NCBI RefSeq assembly: GCF_024331145.1
Contig: NZ_JANDJO010000013.1
Location: 1 to 64,000 of the forward strand
Direction of reading: 5' to 3'
Length of the DNA: 64,000 nt
DNA from: Shimia sp. CNT1-13L.2
Lineage (GTDB): Bacteria; Pseudomonadota; Alphaproteobacteria; Rhodobacterales; Rhodobacteraceae
Shown: piece after piece, positions 35,918-45,054 of the stretch
Position numbering within the stretch: position 1 is the first letter of the stretch
How the letters are laid out: each line of letters opens with the position of its first letter
Translations under genes and position numbers: made by a program
Notes under the pieces: model-generated
The model's database searches: none
What the model saw: the letters and a program-made list of their open reading frames with translations, nothing else
Told to the model about the DNA's origin: nothing

Positions 35918-37150
35918 ATGACCACATTGACCGACCCTCCCAAGGAGTCGTTCCGGATATCTATGCTTATCCATGATACCCGGTATCGCTCACTGACGTT
36001 CCAGGCGATAGCGGCCGCGCTTCTGGCGCTGGCGATCTGGTATCTGGGCAACAACCTGATCCAGAACCTTCGCGCCGCCGGACTGAACATTTCCTACAGT
36101 TTCCTTGGCGAACCTGCTGGCTATGACATCAACCAGCGACTCGTCGACTACGACAGTCAGTCAACACACGCCAAAGCCGCCCTCGTCGGCCTGCTGAACA
36201 CGCTTCTGGTTGCCTTTTTGGCCTGTGTGACCGCGACGATCTTCGGCGTGATTGCCGGCGTTCTGCGCCTTTCGAACAACTGGATCGTCTCGAAGCTGAT
36301 GGCGATCTATGTCGAGATCTTCCGCAACATTCCGGTGCTGATCTGGATCATCATCATCTTCACCATCATGACGGCGGTTCTGCCGGGCCCAAGGGCCTTC
36401 CGCGGCGACAATGCGACGTCGAGCATGGTGTTGGACCTGTTCGCGTTCACCAACCGCGGGATCTACATCCCGATGCCTTGGTTCGAAAGCGGGTTGTTTG
36501 CCTCGCCGACGATGAACTGGGTTCTTGTTCTGGCTGTACTGGCTGGTTCGTGGTTCGCCACACGTCGGGTTTCCGCTTGGGCGACGCACAAGCAGGAAGA
36601 TACCGGCGTACGCCCCAAAACGATTTGGATCAACCTTGCTATCTGGTTCGTTCCGGTGGCGCTTCTTCTCATGATAATGGGGCTGACCTGGGAAGTTCCC
36701 GCCCTCAAGGGCTTTAACTTCAAAGGCGGCATCAAGATCGGTGGCCCGCTGATCGCCCTGTGGTTCGCGCTGTCGATCTACACTGGCGCATTCATCGCGG
36801 AAAACGTACGTGCCGGTATTCAGGCTGTCTCGAAAGGACAGACCGAAGCGGCATCTGCACTTGGCCTGCGCTCTGGTCGCGTGATGAACCTGGTGGTGCT
36901 GCCGCAGGCACTGCGTGTCATCATCCCGCCACTGATCTCGCAGTACCTGAACATCACGAAAAACTCTTCGCTGGCGATCGCAGTTGGCTATGCCGACATC
37001 ACTGCAACGCTGGGTGGGATCACGCTGAACCAGACCGGTCGTGCGATCGAATGCGTTCTCTTGCTGATGCTGTTCTATCTGACCGCGTCGCTGCTGATCT
37101 CGATGGCGATGAACCTGTACAACGCTTCCGTGAAGCTGAAGGAGCGCTGA
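35918..37150 (+). CDS. bztB: Amino-acid ABC transporter permease (BztB/AapQ)
   Basis: 410 residues, longer than common amino-acid permeases as typical of the Bzt/Aap type, with eight or so membrane helices. The EAA-type cytosolic loop (KGQTEAASALGLRSGRVMNL) that docks with the ATPase is present, and IFRNIPVLIWIIIIF marks the domain start. It forms a heterodimer with BztC. It is preceded by the bztA hairpin and followed by bztC after three bases. Confidence 0.94.
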   Translation: MTTLTDPPKESFRISMLIHDTRYRSLTFQAIAAALLALAIWYLGNNLIQNLRAAGLNISYSFLGEPAGYDINQRLVDYDSQSTHAKAALVGLLNTLLVAFLACVTATIFGVIAGVLRLSNNWIVSKLMAIYVEIFRNIPVLIWIIIIFTIMTAVLPGPRAFRGDNATSSMVLDLFAFTNRGIYIPMPWFESGLFASPTMNWVLVLAVLAGSWFATRRVSAWATHKQEDTGVRPKTIWINLAIWFVPVALLLMIMGLTWEVPALKGFNFKGGIKIGGPLIALWFALSIYTGAFIAENVRAGIQAVSKGQTEAASALGLRSGRVMNLVVLPQALRVIIPPLISQYLNITKNSSLAIAVGYADITATLGGITLNQTGRAIECVLLLMLFYLTASLLISMAMNLYNASVKLKER

Positions 37151-37153
37151 GTC

Positions 37154-38452
37154 ATGTCTGATCAAAATGCGAACCCTTATGCTTTCGTCAGAACCGAAAC
37201 CCTTCCCGAATTGCCGCCGCCGGCGCGCGAAACGGGGGCCGTCAAATGGATGCGGGAGAACCTGTTCTCGAGCATTCCCAACGGAATCTTGACGGTTCTG
37301 GCGCTGTATTTCATCTATCTCGTGCTTTCGAGCACCCTACCTTGGATCACAGGCGGTATCTGGACGACGTCTTCGCTTGCGGAATGTCGTGAAGTCCTGA
37401 ACGGTAAGTCCGCCGCCTGTTTCTCGGTACTGACCGAGCGTTGGAACCAGTTGCTTTACGGGTTCAAATACCCGGCCGAAGCATACTGGCGTCCGAACCT
37501 CGCGCTGCTGTTGTTGCTGATTGCGATTGCACCTGTGCTGTTCTTCGATCTGCCGCGCAAGCTGCTGATCTTCACAGCTATCTATCCCTTCCTGGCCTTC
37601 TGGCTGATCTGGGGTGGAACCATCCTGGCGCCCATTGTGGCTTTGCTTGGGGTTGTTGCAGGTGGCGTCGTCTTCCAGCTTTATGGCAAGAACAGTTTCG
37701 CTGTTGGCTTCTTTGGCGGCATCATCGCGGCCTTTGTGGTGTGGTGGCTCGGAGGGGCTCTCATTCCCGAGGGCGCATCGGAGAATGCCATGCTTTCCGC
37801 CGTGCCGTCGCGTGATCTTGGTGGCTTCATGCTCAATATGATGTTGGGTGTCACCTGTGTCTCGCTGTCGGTGCCTTTGGGCATTGCGCTGGCGCTGGGT
37901 CGTCAATCGAACATGCCGCTGATTAAGGGCATCTGCGTGATCTTTATCGAGTTTGTGCGTGGCGTGCCGCTTATCACCCTCTTGTTCGTGGCGTCTGTCA
38001 TGCTGTCCTACTTCTTCCCGCCGGACAGCACAGTGGACCTTTTCCTGCGCGTGGTGATCATGATCACGATGTTCTCGGCGGCCTATATCGCCGAGGTTAT
38101 CCGTGGTGGTCTCGCGGCTCTTCCAAAGGGACAGTACGAAGCTGCTGACAGTCTCGGCTTGGACTACGCACAGGCGATGCGTCTGATCATCCTGCCGCAA
38201 GCGCTCAAAATCTCGATTCCCGGCATCGTTAACGTCGCCGTTGGTCTGTTCAAGGATACCACCCTGGTTTCGGTCATCTCGATGTTCGACCTCGTGGGCA
38301 TGATCCGCGGCCCGATCTTGGCGTCGACGGAATGGAACGGCGTCTACTGGGAACTCCTGGGCTTTGCCGCCCTGTTGTTCTTCGTCGTCTGCTACGGAAT
38401 CTCACAATACTCACAATGGTTGGAGCGTCGTCTCGCAACCGATCATCGCTAA
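37154..38452 (+). CDS. bztC: Amino-acid ABC transporter permease (BztC/AapM)
   Basis: 432 residues, many membrane helices, with the docking loop KGQYEAADSLGLDYAQAMRL and the FVRGVPLITLLFV segment. Residues 160-210 form an extra hydrophobic region between the N-terminal helices and the core, as in other BztC proteins. It follows bztB after three bases. Confidence 0.94.
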   Translation: MSDQNANPYAFVRTETLPELPPPARETGAVKWMRENLFSSIPNGILTVLALYFIYLVLSSTLPWITGGIWTTSSLAECREVLNGKSAACFSVLTERWNQLLYGFKYPAEAYWRPNLALLLLLIAIAPVLFFDLPRKLLIFTAIYPFLAFWLIWGGTILAPIVALLGVVAGGVVFQLYGKNSFAVGFFGGIIAAFVVWWLGGALIPEGASENAMLSAVPSRDLGGFMLNMMLGVTCVSLSVPLGIALALGRQSNMPLIKGICVIFIEFVRGVPLITLLFVASVMLSYFFPPDSTVDLFLRVVIMITMFSAAYIAEVIRGGLAALPKGQYEAADSLGLDYAQAMRLIILPQALKISIPGIVNVAVGLFKDTTLVSVISMFDLVGMIRGPILASTEWNGVYWELLGFAALLFFVVCYGISQYSQWLERRLATDHR

Positions 38453-38464
38453 GGAGTTCACACT

Positions 38465-39256
38465 ATGTCTGAACTTATGTCCGACCGCGCAATCGACCGC
38501 TCCAAAATGCATGTGGGCAGCGAGGTTGCGATTGAAATCTCCAACATGAACAAGTGGTACGGGACGTTCCACGTGCTGCGTGACATCAACCTCACGGTTC
38601 ATGAAGGCGAGCGTATCGTTATCGCCGGGCCTTCGGGCTCGGGTAAATCCACCCTGATCCGTTGCATCAACCGTCTGGAAGAACACCAGTCGGGCAGCAT
38701 CGTGGTGGATGGCACCGAACTGACGAGCGATCTCAAGAACATCGACAAGATCCGTTCGGAAGTGGGGATGTGTTTCCAGCACTTCAACCTGTTCCCGCAC
38801 CTGACGATCCTCGAGAACTGTACACTGGCTCCGATCTGGGTGCGTAAGACGCCCAAGAAAGAGGCCGAGGAAACGGCGATGCACTTCCTTGAGAAGGTGA
38901 AAATCCCGGATCAGGCGCAAAAGTACCCCGGTCAGCTTTCGGGTGGTCAGCAGCAGCGTGTGGCGATTGCGCGTTCGCTTTGCATGCGTCCGCGTATCAT
39001 GCTGTTCGATGAACCGACTTCGGCGCTTGACCCCGAGATGATCAAAGAGGTGCTCGACACCATGATCGAGCTTGCGGAAGAGGGCATGACCATGCTTTGC
39101 GTGACCCACGAGATGGGCTTTGCCCGTCAGGTCGCGAACCGCGTGATCTTTATGGACCAGGGTCAGATCGTTGAGCAGAACGAGCCTGAAGAGTTCTTCA
39201 ACAATCCGAAGAGCGAGCGGACCCAACTGTTCCTCAGCCAGATTCTCGGCCACTGA
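38465..39256 (+). CDS. bztD: Amino-acid ABC transporter ATP-binding protein (BztD/AapP)
   Basis: 263 residues. Walker [10 protein letters not shown]-loop FQHFNLFPH, signature [15 protein letters not shown], Walker [13 protein letters not shown] and H-loop [10 protein letters not shown] are all intact. It drives uptake by the BztBC channel. AAGGAG precedes the ATG, 12 bases after bztC, and a terminator follows. Confidence 0.97.
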   Translation: MSELMSDRAIDRSKMHVGSEVAIEISNMNKWYGTFHVLRDINLTVHEGERIVIAGPSGSGKSTLIRCINRLEEHQSGSIVVDGTELTSDLKNIDKIRSEVGMCFQHFNLFPHLTILENCTLAPIWVRKTPKKEAEETAMHFLEKVKIPDQAQKYPGQLSGGQQQRVAIARSLCMRPRIMLFDEPTSALDPEMIKEVLDTMIELAEEGMTMLCVTHEMGFARQVANRVIFMDQGQIVEQNEPEEFFNNPKSERTQLFLSQILGH

Positions 39257-39275
39257 TAACGGCATGCAAACAAAG

Positions 39276-39304
39276 AGAAAGCCCCGCCATTGGCGGGGCT
39301 TTCT
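39276..39304. terminator. Terminator between bztD and the convergent sixA-like gene
   Basis: AGAAAGCCCCGCC pairs with GGCGGGGCTTTCT around a three-base loop, flanked by A and T on both sides, so it may serve both genes. Confidence 0.88.
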
Positions 39305-39322
39305 CCGTTTTAGGCATGGGGC

Positions 39323-39814
39323 CTAGGTTAGTTCTCTTGGTATGACGAAGGCCTTTACTTTGCCGGTTCCGAAAGACACCTCGTTCCAGCTATCTGCTTC
39401 GAACTCCAGCACCGTGGTGGCGCAGGTGGGATAGTCCAGAAAACGTTCGTGCGAAGGCAGTTTCGTGGCAAGACGTTCGGCAAATTCGCCGGTCCCGGGG
39501 TTATGGCCCAGCATCATCACGGTATCGCCCGAAGCGCCTTGCAAGGCCTTCAGCATGTTCTGCGCGCTCGACAAATAAAGCGTTCTGTCAAACTCTGCCG
39601 GTGCCTTGGTTTCCATCAGCGCGTGGGTTTCACGGGTGCGTTCGGATGTGGAGCTCAGAACGGTGTCAGGGGCGTAGCCTTTGCGTCGCAGCCAGTCACC
39701 CACCGCCTTGGCGGAAGCCCGACCACGTTTGTTCAGCGGGCGCTCGTGATCCGAAAGAGCTGGTTCCTTCCAGCTGGATTTCGCATGACGAACGAGGATC
39801 AATCTAAGTGTCAT
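39323..39814 (-). CDS. SixA-type histidine phosphatase family protein
   Basis: 163 residues from the ATG at 39814. Motifs of the branch: LILVRHAKSSW with the phospho-accepting histidine, the TVLSSTSERTRETH block with its arginine, and the second histidine in MMLGHNPGTG. SixA removes phosphate from phosphohistidine, for example on PTS components; substrate here unknown. Its start lies inside the end of the preceding 4Fe-4S gene (11-base overlap), so the two are translated in tandem. Confidence 0.85.
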   Translation of the reverse strand: MTLRLILVRHAKSSWKEPALSDHERPLNKRGRASAKAVGDWLRRKGYAPDTVLSSTSERTRETHALMETKAPAEFDRTLYLSSAQNMLKALQGASGDTVMMLGHNPGTGEFAERLATKLPSHERFLDYPTCATTVLEFEADSWNEVSFGTGKVKAFVIPRELT

Positions 39815-40463
39815 TCTCGAGAAAGACTCGCATATGGTAGGAGGATTGTTCCTCCATTCTGCCATAGTCTGCATTCGCGGGACAAGCGCGGCGCACCTCG
39901 CATCCGCGTGTTAGGCACGGATGTTCATCTATTGATCGCATGACGTTGCGACACCCTTGGACATCGTAGGTGCCGGTTGCAAAAGCATTCACCGGGCAGG
40001 TCGTAAGGCACGGTTTATCAACGCATTTTTCGCAGGGGGACGTAGGTGCAGGCGGGAGGTCAAGTTTTTCTCTCAGCGCGATTGCGCCGCGGAATGACAC
40101 GAAAAGCCCAGCACGATCATGAACCAGAAGGTTGATCGGAGACGAGTGGCAGCGCCCCGTCTTAAGCGCCCAGCTGTAGAAAGGATTGTAGGGTGGCCCA
40201 GTGAAGGGAAAAAAGGCGCGTGCGCCCAGTTCCTTGGCGAGGTCCGTGACTACACGAGTTGACCACCGATCAACAGGATCGGGTTTGCCGTCGAGATACT
40301 CGGCTTGCGATATGAAATGCGCCCAGAACCGCGGTTCCTTTGGGGACAGCATCAAGAGGGTGCCGGCATCTGCAATCTCTCCATCCTCATCGGACGGATG
40401 GAACCCGCCGAGGATGTCTAGGTGCAGGGCCTGTGCGGCTTTGAGAACAGAGTCGTAGGTCAT
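39804..40463 (-). CDS. 4Fe-4S ferredoxin-type protein
   Basis: 219 residues. Cysteine pattern CEKCVDKPCLTTCPVNAF at about 145-160 forms one 4Fe-4S site, with further cysteines in GCRNV, HPCLTRGCEVRRACPAN. The arrangement resembles the C-terminal cluster region of epoxyqueuosine reductase relatives. A short N-terminal domain has no clear assignment. The start overlaps the stop of the fatty-acid hydroxylase gene and its end overlaps the sixA-like gene. Confidence 0.75.
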   Translation of the reverse strand: MTYDSVLKAAQALHLDILGGFHPSDEDGEIADAGTLLMLSPKEPRFWAHFISQAEYLDGKPDPVDRWSTRVVTDLAKELGARAFFPFTGPPYNPFYSWALKTGRCHSSPINLLVHDRAGLFVSFRGAIALREKLDLPPAPTSPCEKCVDKPCLTTCPVNAFATGTYDVQGCRNVMRSIDEHPCLTRGCEVRRACPANADYGRMEEQSSYHMRVFLENDT

Positions 40464-41254
40464 TTCCTGCGAAACGGTAGAGCGAGGCTCCAGCCGAGTC
40501 GAGAGGGACGATCATCTTGCCATTGCAGGCCGATCGTCATGCCCTCATGCCCCTTTTCGGGTTGGGCAATATAGGTCCCAAAGAGTCTGTCCCAGATTGA
40601 AAGGGCAAAGCCATAGTTGCTGTCGTGTTCGTGGCGATGAACCGAGTGATGAACCCTGTGCATGTCCGGTGTCACGAGGACCAGGCGAACGATGCGGTCC
40701 AGCCAGATTGGCAGACGCATGTTGGCGTGATTGAACATAGCGGTGCCGTTCAGGATGACTTCGAACAGGATAATGGCCAAGGCGGACGGGCCAAGGAGGT
40801 AGACGAGGCCGATCTTGAGCAACATCGAGAACGCGATTTCGACGGGGTGAAAGCGGATGGCGGTTGTTACGTCGATGTCGCGGTCGGCATGGTGGACACG
40901 GTGCAGGCGCCAGAGGATAGGGACTTTGTGCGTGATGAGATGTTGCAGCCAGATCGCGAAGTCGAAAATCAAAATGGCCAATATCGTCTCGGGGACGGTG
41001 CCCAGATCAATGCGGTTGAACAGTCCCCAACCGTTTTGACCCGCGTCCACCGCCGCGCCAACGGCAAGGAGAGGCAAGGCAAAGGCCATGAGACGCAGGG
41101 TGAGCGTATTGGTGATGGTCATTGCCCAGTTGGTTACCCAACGCTTGCTGCGTGGTTGCGTTCGGGCGCGTCGTGGCGCAAGGGCTTCGATGGTGGCGAA
41201 GAGGGCGAAGAGGCCCGCAAAGACGCTTAGGCGGATCAGGACTTCGTTTTCCAT
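40460..41254 (-). CDS. Sterol desaturase/fatty-acid hydroxylase family membrane protein
   Basis: 264 residues with four or five membrane helices. The di-iron histidine clusters are present: HLITH, HRVHH, FNHAN and HRVHHSVHRHEHDSNYG. Members hydroxylate or desaturate lipids in the membrane. The ATG at 41254 follows GAGGTGA; an earlier GTG at 41263 is inside that site and so is discarded. First gene of an overlapping trio, which suggests the ferredoxin-like protein could supply its electrons. Confidence 0.83.
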   Translation of the reverse strand: MENEVLIRLSVFAGLFALFATIEALAPRRARTQPRSKRWVTNWAMTITNTLTLRLMAFALPLLAVGAAVDAGQNGWGLFNRIDLGTVPETILAILIFDFAIWLQHLITHKVPILWRLHRVHHADRDIDVTTAIRFHPVEIAFSMLLKIGLVYLLGPSALAIILFEVILNGTAMFNHANMRLPIWLDRIVRLVLVTPDMHRVHHSVHRHEHDSNYGFALSIWDRLFGTYIAQPEKGHEGMTIGLQWQDDRPSRLGWSLALPFRRK

Positions 41255-41322
41255 ACAGGTCACCTCGGGGAATTCGATGATCTATATGTATTCCGTTCGT
41301 GGAATATTGAAACCCCTAGCAC

Positions 41323-42186
41323 CTAGTCCCCTCGAATAAGTGATCCGGCGCCGTGTTCCGTGAACAGTTCGAGCAGACAGGCGTTCGGAGCGCGGCCATC
41401 CAGAATGACCACGGCACGGACACCGTCTTCGATGGCGTTCAGCGCTGTTTCCGTCTTGGGAATCATGCCGCCCGCGATCACACCCTCAGCCGTAAGGTCG
41501 CGGATCTGTTGCGCCTTGAGTTCGGTCATGACATCGCCCTCGGCGTTCTTCACGCCGGAGACGTCGGTCAGAAGCAGCAGGCGGTCCGCGTTGAGTGCGC
41601 CCGCGATGGCACCGGCGGCGGTGTCGCCATTCACGTTGAATGTCTCACCGTTGCGGCCCGCGCCAAGAGGCGCGATCACCGGAATGGTATCATTTGCAAA
41701 CAACTCGTGCAGGAGCGCGGGGTTCATGTCGGCGGGGGTGCCGACGAAACCGAGATCCGGATTGGTCTGATCACAAACCATGAGGTTTGCATCCTTACCC
41801 GACAAGCCAACAGCCTTGCCGCCCTGACGGTTGATTGCCTGAACGATGCGTTTGTTGACCACACCGGACAGAACCATTTCGACAACTTCGACAGTCGCAG
41901 CATCGGTGACGCGTTTTCCGTTGACGAACTCGGACTGTATCTCGAGTTTCTTCAACATAGCGTTAATCATCGGTCCGCCGCCGTGAACGATCACCGGATT
42001 GACCCCAACCTGGCGCATCAGAACCACGTCTCGGGCAAAGTCATCCATCGCCTCGTCGCTGCCCATGGCGTGGCCGCCGAGCTTGATAACGACAATCGCG
42101 CCAGTGTAGCGCTGAAGGTAGGGAAGAGCCTGGGACAGGGTCCGGGCGGTGGCGATCCAGTCGCGGTTCATGTTCTGCTTCTTCAT
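41323..42186 (-). CDS. argB: Acetylglutamate kinase
   Basis: 287 residues. Conserved: [10 protein letters not shown] (lysine for phosphate), [19 protein letters not shown] with the glycine-rich loop, and [15 protein letters not shown]. It phosphorylates N-acetylglutamate in arginine synthesis and is commonly inhibited by arginine. In related genomes argB follows engB; here a short-chain dehydrogenase gene and the PepSY-DUF2946 pair lie between. ATG at 42186 with GAGGAC upstream. Confidence 0.96.
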   Translation of the reverse strand: MKKQNMNRDWIATARTLSQALPYLQRYTGAIVVIKLGGHAMGSDEAMDDFARDVVLMRQVGVNPVIVHGGGPMINAMLKKLEIQSEFVNGKRVTDAATVEVVEMVLSGVVNKRIVQAINRQGGKAVGLSGKDANLMVCDQTNPDLGFVGTPADMNPALLHELFANDTIPVIAPLGAGRNGETFNVNGDTAAGAIAGALNADRLLLLTDVSGVKNAEGDVMTELKAQQIRDLTAEGVIAGGMIPKTETALNAIEDGVRAVVILDGRAPNACLLELFTEHGAGSLIRGD

Positions 42187-42301
42187 CTATCGGAGTCCTC
42201 TTGGCCGTTGTTGTTAGACCTTTGGGCCTTCGGTGCCAAGGGGCATTGCCTCTTGGTGGGAATGCGGTAGGTGTTATCCTGAGCGAGAGGATAGGTGTGT
42301 C

Positions 42302-43033
42302 ATGGCGGATTCGCGGAAAACCCTTTTGATTACAGGCGCTAGCCGGGGCATTGGGCATGCCACGGTGCGACGTTTTCACCGCGAAGGCTGGCGGGTTGTC
42401 ACGGTGTCGCGCACGCCCTGCGCACCGGAATGCCCCTTTGCGAAACCGGAAAACCACCTGATGCTCGACCTGTCGGACGCGGCGAATACGATCAATGCCG
42501 TAGGTCAGCTGCAGGAAATGCTCGATGGGCGTCTGGATGCATTGGTTAACAATGCCGGTGTTTCCCCGAAAGGCCCCGAGGGCGAGCGGCTCAATACGCT
42601 GAACACCGACCTCATGACCTGGGGGCAGGTCTTTCACGTAAATTTCTTTGCCTCAGTGGTACTTGCGCGGGGTTTGAAGGAAGAGTTGGCGGCGGCGAAA
42701 GGGTCGGTTGTGAACATCACTTCTATTGCGGGGAGCCGGGTGCATCCGTTTGCGGGGGCGGCTTATGCGACGTCGAAGGCGGCGCTGGCGGCTTTGACGC
42801 GGGAGATGGCGCATGATTTCGGGCCTTTGGGGGTGCGGGTGAACGCGATTGCTCCCGGTGAGGTGGAGACGGCAATCCTTTCGCCGGGCACCGACAAGAT
42901 CGTAGAAAAGCTTCCACTTCAAAGACTTGGCCAGCCTGACGAGGTCGCCGCAGCGATCTATTTCCTGTGCTCGCAGGAGAGTTCCTACATCTCTGGATCA
43001 GAGATCGAGGTGAACGGGGCGCAGCACGTCTGA
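42302..43033 (+). CDS. Short-chain dehydrogenase/reductase
   Basis: 243 residues. NAD(P)-binding TGASRGIGHATVR at about 12-24, NNAGVSPKG, catalytic Ser in NITSIAGSRV, Tyr and Lys in AYATSKAAL, and PGEVETAI later. A classical SDR of undetermined substrate. The ATG at 42302 has only a weak ribosome binding site, and longer frames up to 42233 exist. It diverges from argB. Confidence 0.88.
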   Translation: MADSRKTLLITGASRGIGHATVRRFHREGWRVVTVSRTPCAPECPFAKPENHLMLDLSDAANTINAVGQLQEMLDGRLDALVNNAGVSPKGPEGERLNTLNTDLMTWGQVFHVNFFASVVLARGLKEELAAAKGSVVNITSIAGSRVHPFAGAAYATSKAALAALTREMAHDFGPLGVRVNAIAPGEVETAILSPGTDKIVEKLPLQRLGQPDEVAAAIYFLCSQESSYISGSEIEVNGAQHV

Positions 43034-43224
43034 CGCCATCGAATCAGCCTGAATTCTATTGGTTAATCGGGAAAACCGGCTGCGGTATCGCGTCGGTGCA
43101 ACGTCGGTATTACGTCGGTATTGCTTTCGTAAAACGCATGGTTAACCGAGCGAGCGCCGAGGCAAAGGGTAACTGAAAGCTTAAGAAGCACGCCCCGCCA
43201 ACCAGAGCGGAACGTGCCATTTTA
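43034..43224. other. Gap between convergent genes holding copy 2 of the 11-bp element
   Basis: No gene. It contains the 11-bp periodic element at 43081-43120 and its flanking GTTAAC and AAAGGGT sites. Nothing else was recognised. Confidence 0.6.
43081..43120 (-). repeat. Four heptamers at 11-bp period, copy 2 of a dispersed element
   Basis: On the plus strand TGCGGTA (43081), GTCGGTG (43092), GTCGGTA (43103) and GTCGGTA (43114), the reverse complement of the TACCGAC units at 28882-28921. Read on the minus strand it has ACCCTTTG and GTTAAC upstream and a GGTTTTCCCGATT tract downstream, as copy 1 does. It lies between two convergent genes, so it is not a promoter for either. Confidence 0.7.
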
Positions 43225-44613
43225 TCACGACAACGCGCGGCGCAGCGGTGCGATGTTGTTCAGGATCAGAAGATCAAACGCAAAGACACCGAGGAAGGTG
43301 AGGCCTGCCAGCGGGAACGCGAGAGACAGGAAGAGACCAACCAGAACGGCGCCCTTCCAATGCGGCATCTGGGCCGGGGGTGGTGGCGCTGCAAGGCGCG
43401 CGGCACGCGCGGGGCGGCGTTTGACCCAAATGACGACACCTGACAGGCTGATGAAGATCACGCTCAGGCAGAACAGCGTGTTCAGCGCGAGGTTCCAAAG
43501 CCCCATGAGGCCCATGTGGAAGGGCACGCTGACTGCCATGGTTTTGCCCATGGCCGAATAATCGGCAAAGCGCACATCGGCGAGGATCTTGCCGGTGTAT
43601 TGGTCGACATGGATCGTCGTATCGCTGAAGGGATCTGTGCTGTCGCTGCTCATCGAATCGCGGTTGATGGTCCAGACACCGGTTTCGCCGCCCGGATAGG
43701 CGACGCGGAAACGCCCCGGAAGGCCGAGGCTTTGGCCAAGGGCAATCAGGCTGTCGATGTTGACGGGTGTGCCTTCGGGGATGCCGAACTGACCGGCGTC
43801 TGATCCGGAGGCGGGCATAGGCGTTTGTTCCAGCGCCCAGGGCACATCGTTGGTGTGGCCGTGATTCATGCTGGCGTGGGTGGCGTCGGACAGGGGCACG
43901 TTGTCCCATTTGGCGGCGGGGAAACTGCTCCAGGGTTGAACGAATTTACCGCCCCAGACACCGGCCCAGGACAGGCCGGAAAGCAGAAACACAACCATCA
44001 GGATGGACATCCAGAAGCCGATCGACCCATGCAGTGATTTCCAGAGGCTGCGGCCCCTTGCCCTCAGGTTGGGGATCAGAATGCTGGTGTCACCGCCCCG
44101 TGGCCACCACATGTAAAGGCCGGTCGTGACCAGAACGAGACCCAGACCTGCCGCGATTTCGATCAGGCGGTCGCCGGTGGTTCCGATCAACAGGTCAGAA
44201 TGGATGTTGTCGGCAAAGTCATACCATCCGGCGCGGCGATCCCAGGTCTCGATGATTTCGCCGGAGTATTGGTCAATGGCGACCATGCGATTTCCGGTTT
44301 CGGTTTTGACGCGGAAAACGGTAGCCAGATCGGGGGATTTGGGGCCGATCCATTCGGCAATTGTTCCGGGCTGGGCCGTGAGGACCGCATCCGACAGCTT
44401 GCTGGCGGCCATGGCTTCGCCAGTTGGGGTGACGGTGATCTTCTCGCCGTCGCGGCCGTCGAAGAGATTGATGTACATCATCATCAGGCCGGTGACGGCG
44501 AGCGTGATCATGAAGGGGATGACATAGAGCCCGGCATAGAAGTGCCAGCGCCAGGCAGACATGTAGAATTTTTGCGACAGCGCGTTCGCGCCGCCGTTGG
44601 TTTCGGTGGTCAT
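43225..44613 (-). CDS. PepSY-associated transmembrane protein
   Basis: 462 residues. Four main membrane helices (WHFYAGLYVIPFMITLAVTG, near 140-170, near 210-230, and toward the end), with PepSY-type extracytoplasmic regions between. The final helices have AFPLAGLTFLGVFAFD. Homologues work with iron or copper uptake receptors. The ATG at 44613 follows GGAG; the upstream start is a TTG. DUF2946 lies 68 bases upstream. Confidence 0.85.
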   Translation of the reverse strand: MTTETNGGANALSQKFYMSAWRWHFYAGLYVIPFMITLAVTGLMMMYINLFDGRDGEKITVTPTGEAMAASKLSDAVLTAQPGTIAEWIGPKSPDLATVFRVKTETGNRMVAIDQYSGEIIETWDRRAGWYDFADNIHSDLLIGTTGDRLIEIAAGLGLVLVTTGLYMWWPRGGDTSILIPNLRARGRSLWKSLHGSIGFWMSILMVVFLLSGLSWAGVWGGKFVQPWSSFPAAKWDNVPLSDATHASMNHGHTNDVPWALEQTPMPASGSDAGQFGIPEGTPVNIDSLIALGQSLGLPGRFRVAYPGGETGVWTINRDSMSSDSTDPFSDTTIHVDQYTGKILADVRFADYSAMGKTMAVSVPFHMGLMGLWNLALNTLFCLSVIFISLSGVVIWVKRRPARAARLAAPPPPAQMPHWKGAVLVGLFLSLAFPLAGLTFLGVFAFDLLILNNIAPLRRALS

Positions 44614-44681
44614 GAGGGTCTCCAATAGACACGAAAGGGCAGGCCAGAGGCGCCCTGTTGATTTCAGATTGTTAGTGAGTG

Positions 44682-45050
44682 TCAGGAGAGACGTGGCGGA
44701 CCACGGGCATCATAGCGCCAGTGGAAACCGGCGCTGCGATGGGTGAAGTCGCGGTGTTGCCAGCGGTTGATCACCGGGGCGACCACATTCATGGCAACGG
44801 GGGAAAAGTGCGACAGGTCGGCGGTTTGAACCGCCGCGAAGGGGCAGGTCGAACTGGCGCGGGGATCGCTGTCGTCATGTGGGGCGGCATCGTCAAGATC
44901 GACGACGCGTTCTTCAACGCCGTATGCGGTACAGATCACCATAACCACCTTGCCGCTGTCATCCATGACAGGCATCCAGCCCTGGGGGATCAGGCTTGTC
45001 ACTGCGAGAGCGAGCAAAAGCAGTGCTGACAGGGGCAGGCGGCGCAGCAT
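44682..45050 (-). CDS. DUF2946 family small exported protein
   Basis: 122 residues with an N-terminal hydrophobic helix (LPLSALLLLALAVTSLIPQGWMP), typical of DUF2946, then cysteines in MVICTAYG and STCPFAAV and several histidines near the end. The family often neighbours copper or TonB-dependent metal uptake genes. Here it sits before the PepSY gene and after engB; a joint metal role is inference. Confidence 0.75.
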   Translation of the reverse strand: MLRRLPLSALLLLALAVTSLIPQGWMPVMDDSGKVVMVICTAYGVEERVVDLDDAAPHDDSDPRASSTCPFAAVQTADLSHFSPVAMNVVAPVINRWQHRDFTHRSAGFHWRYDARGPPRLS

Positions 45051-45054
45051 GAGG

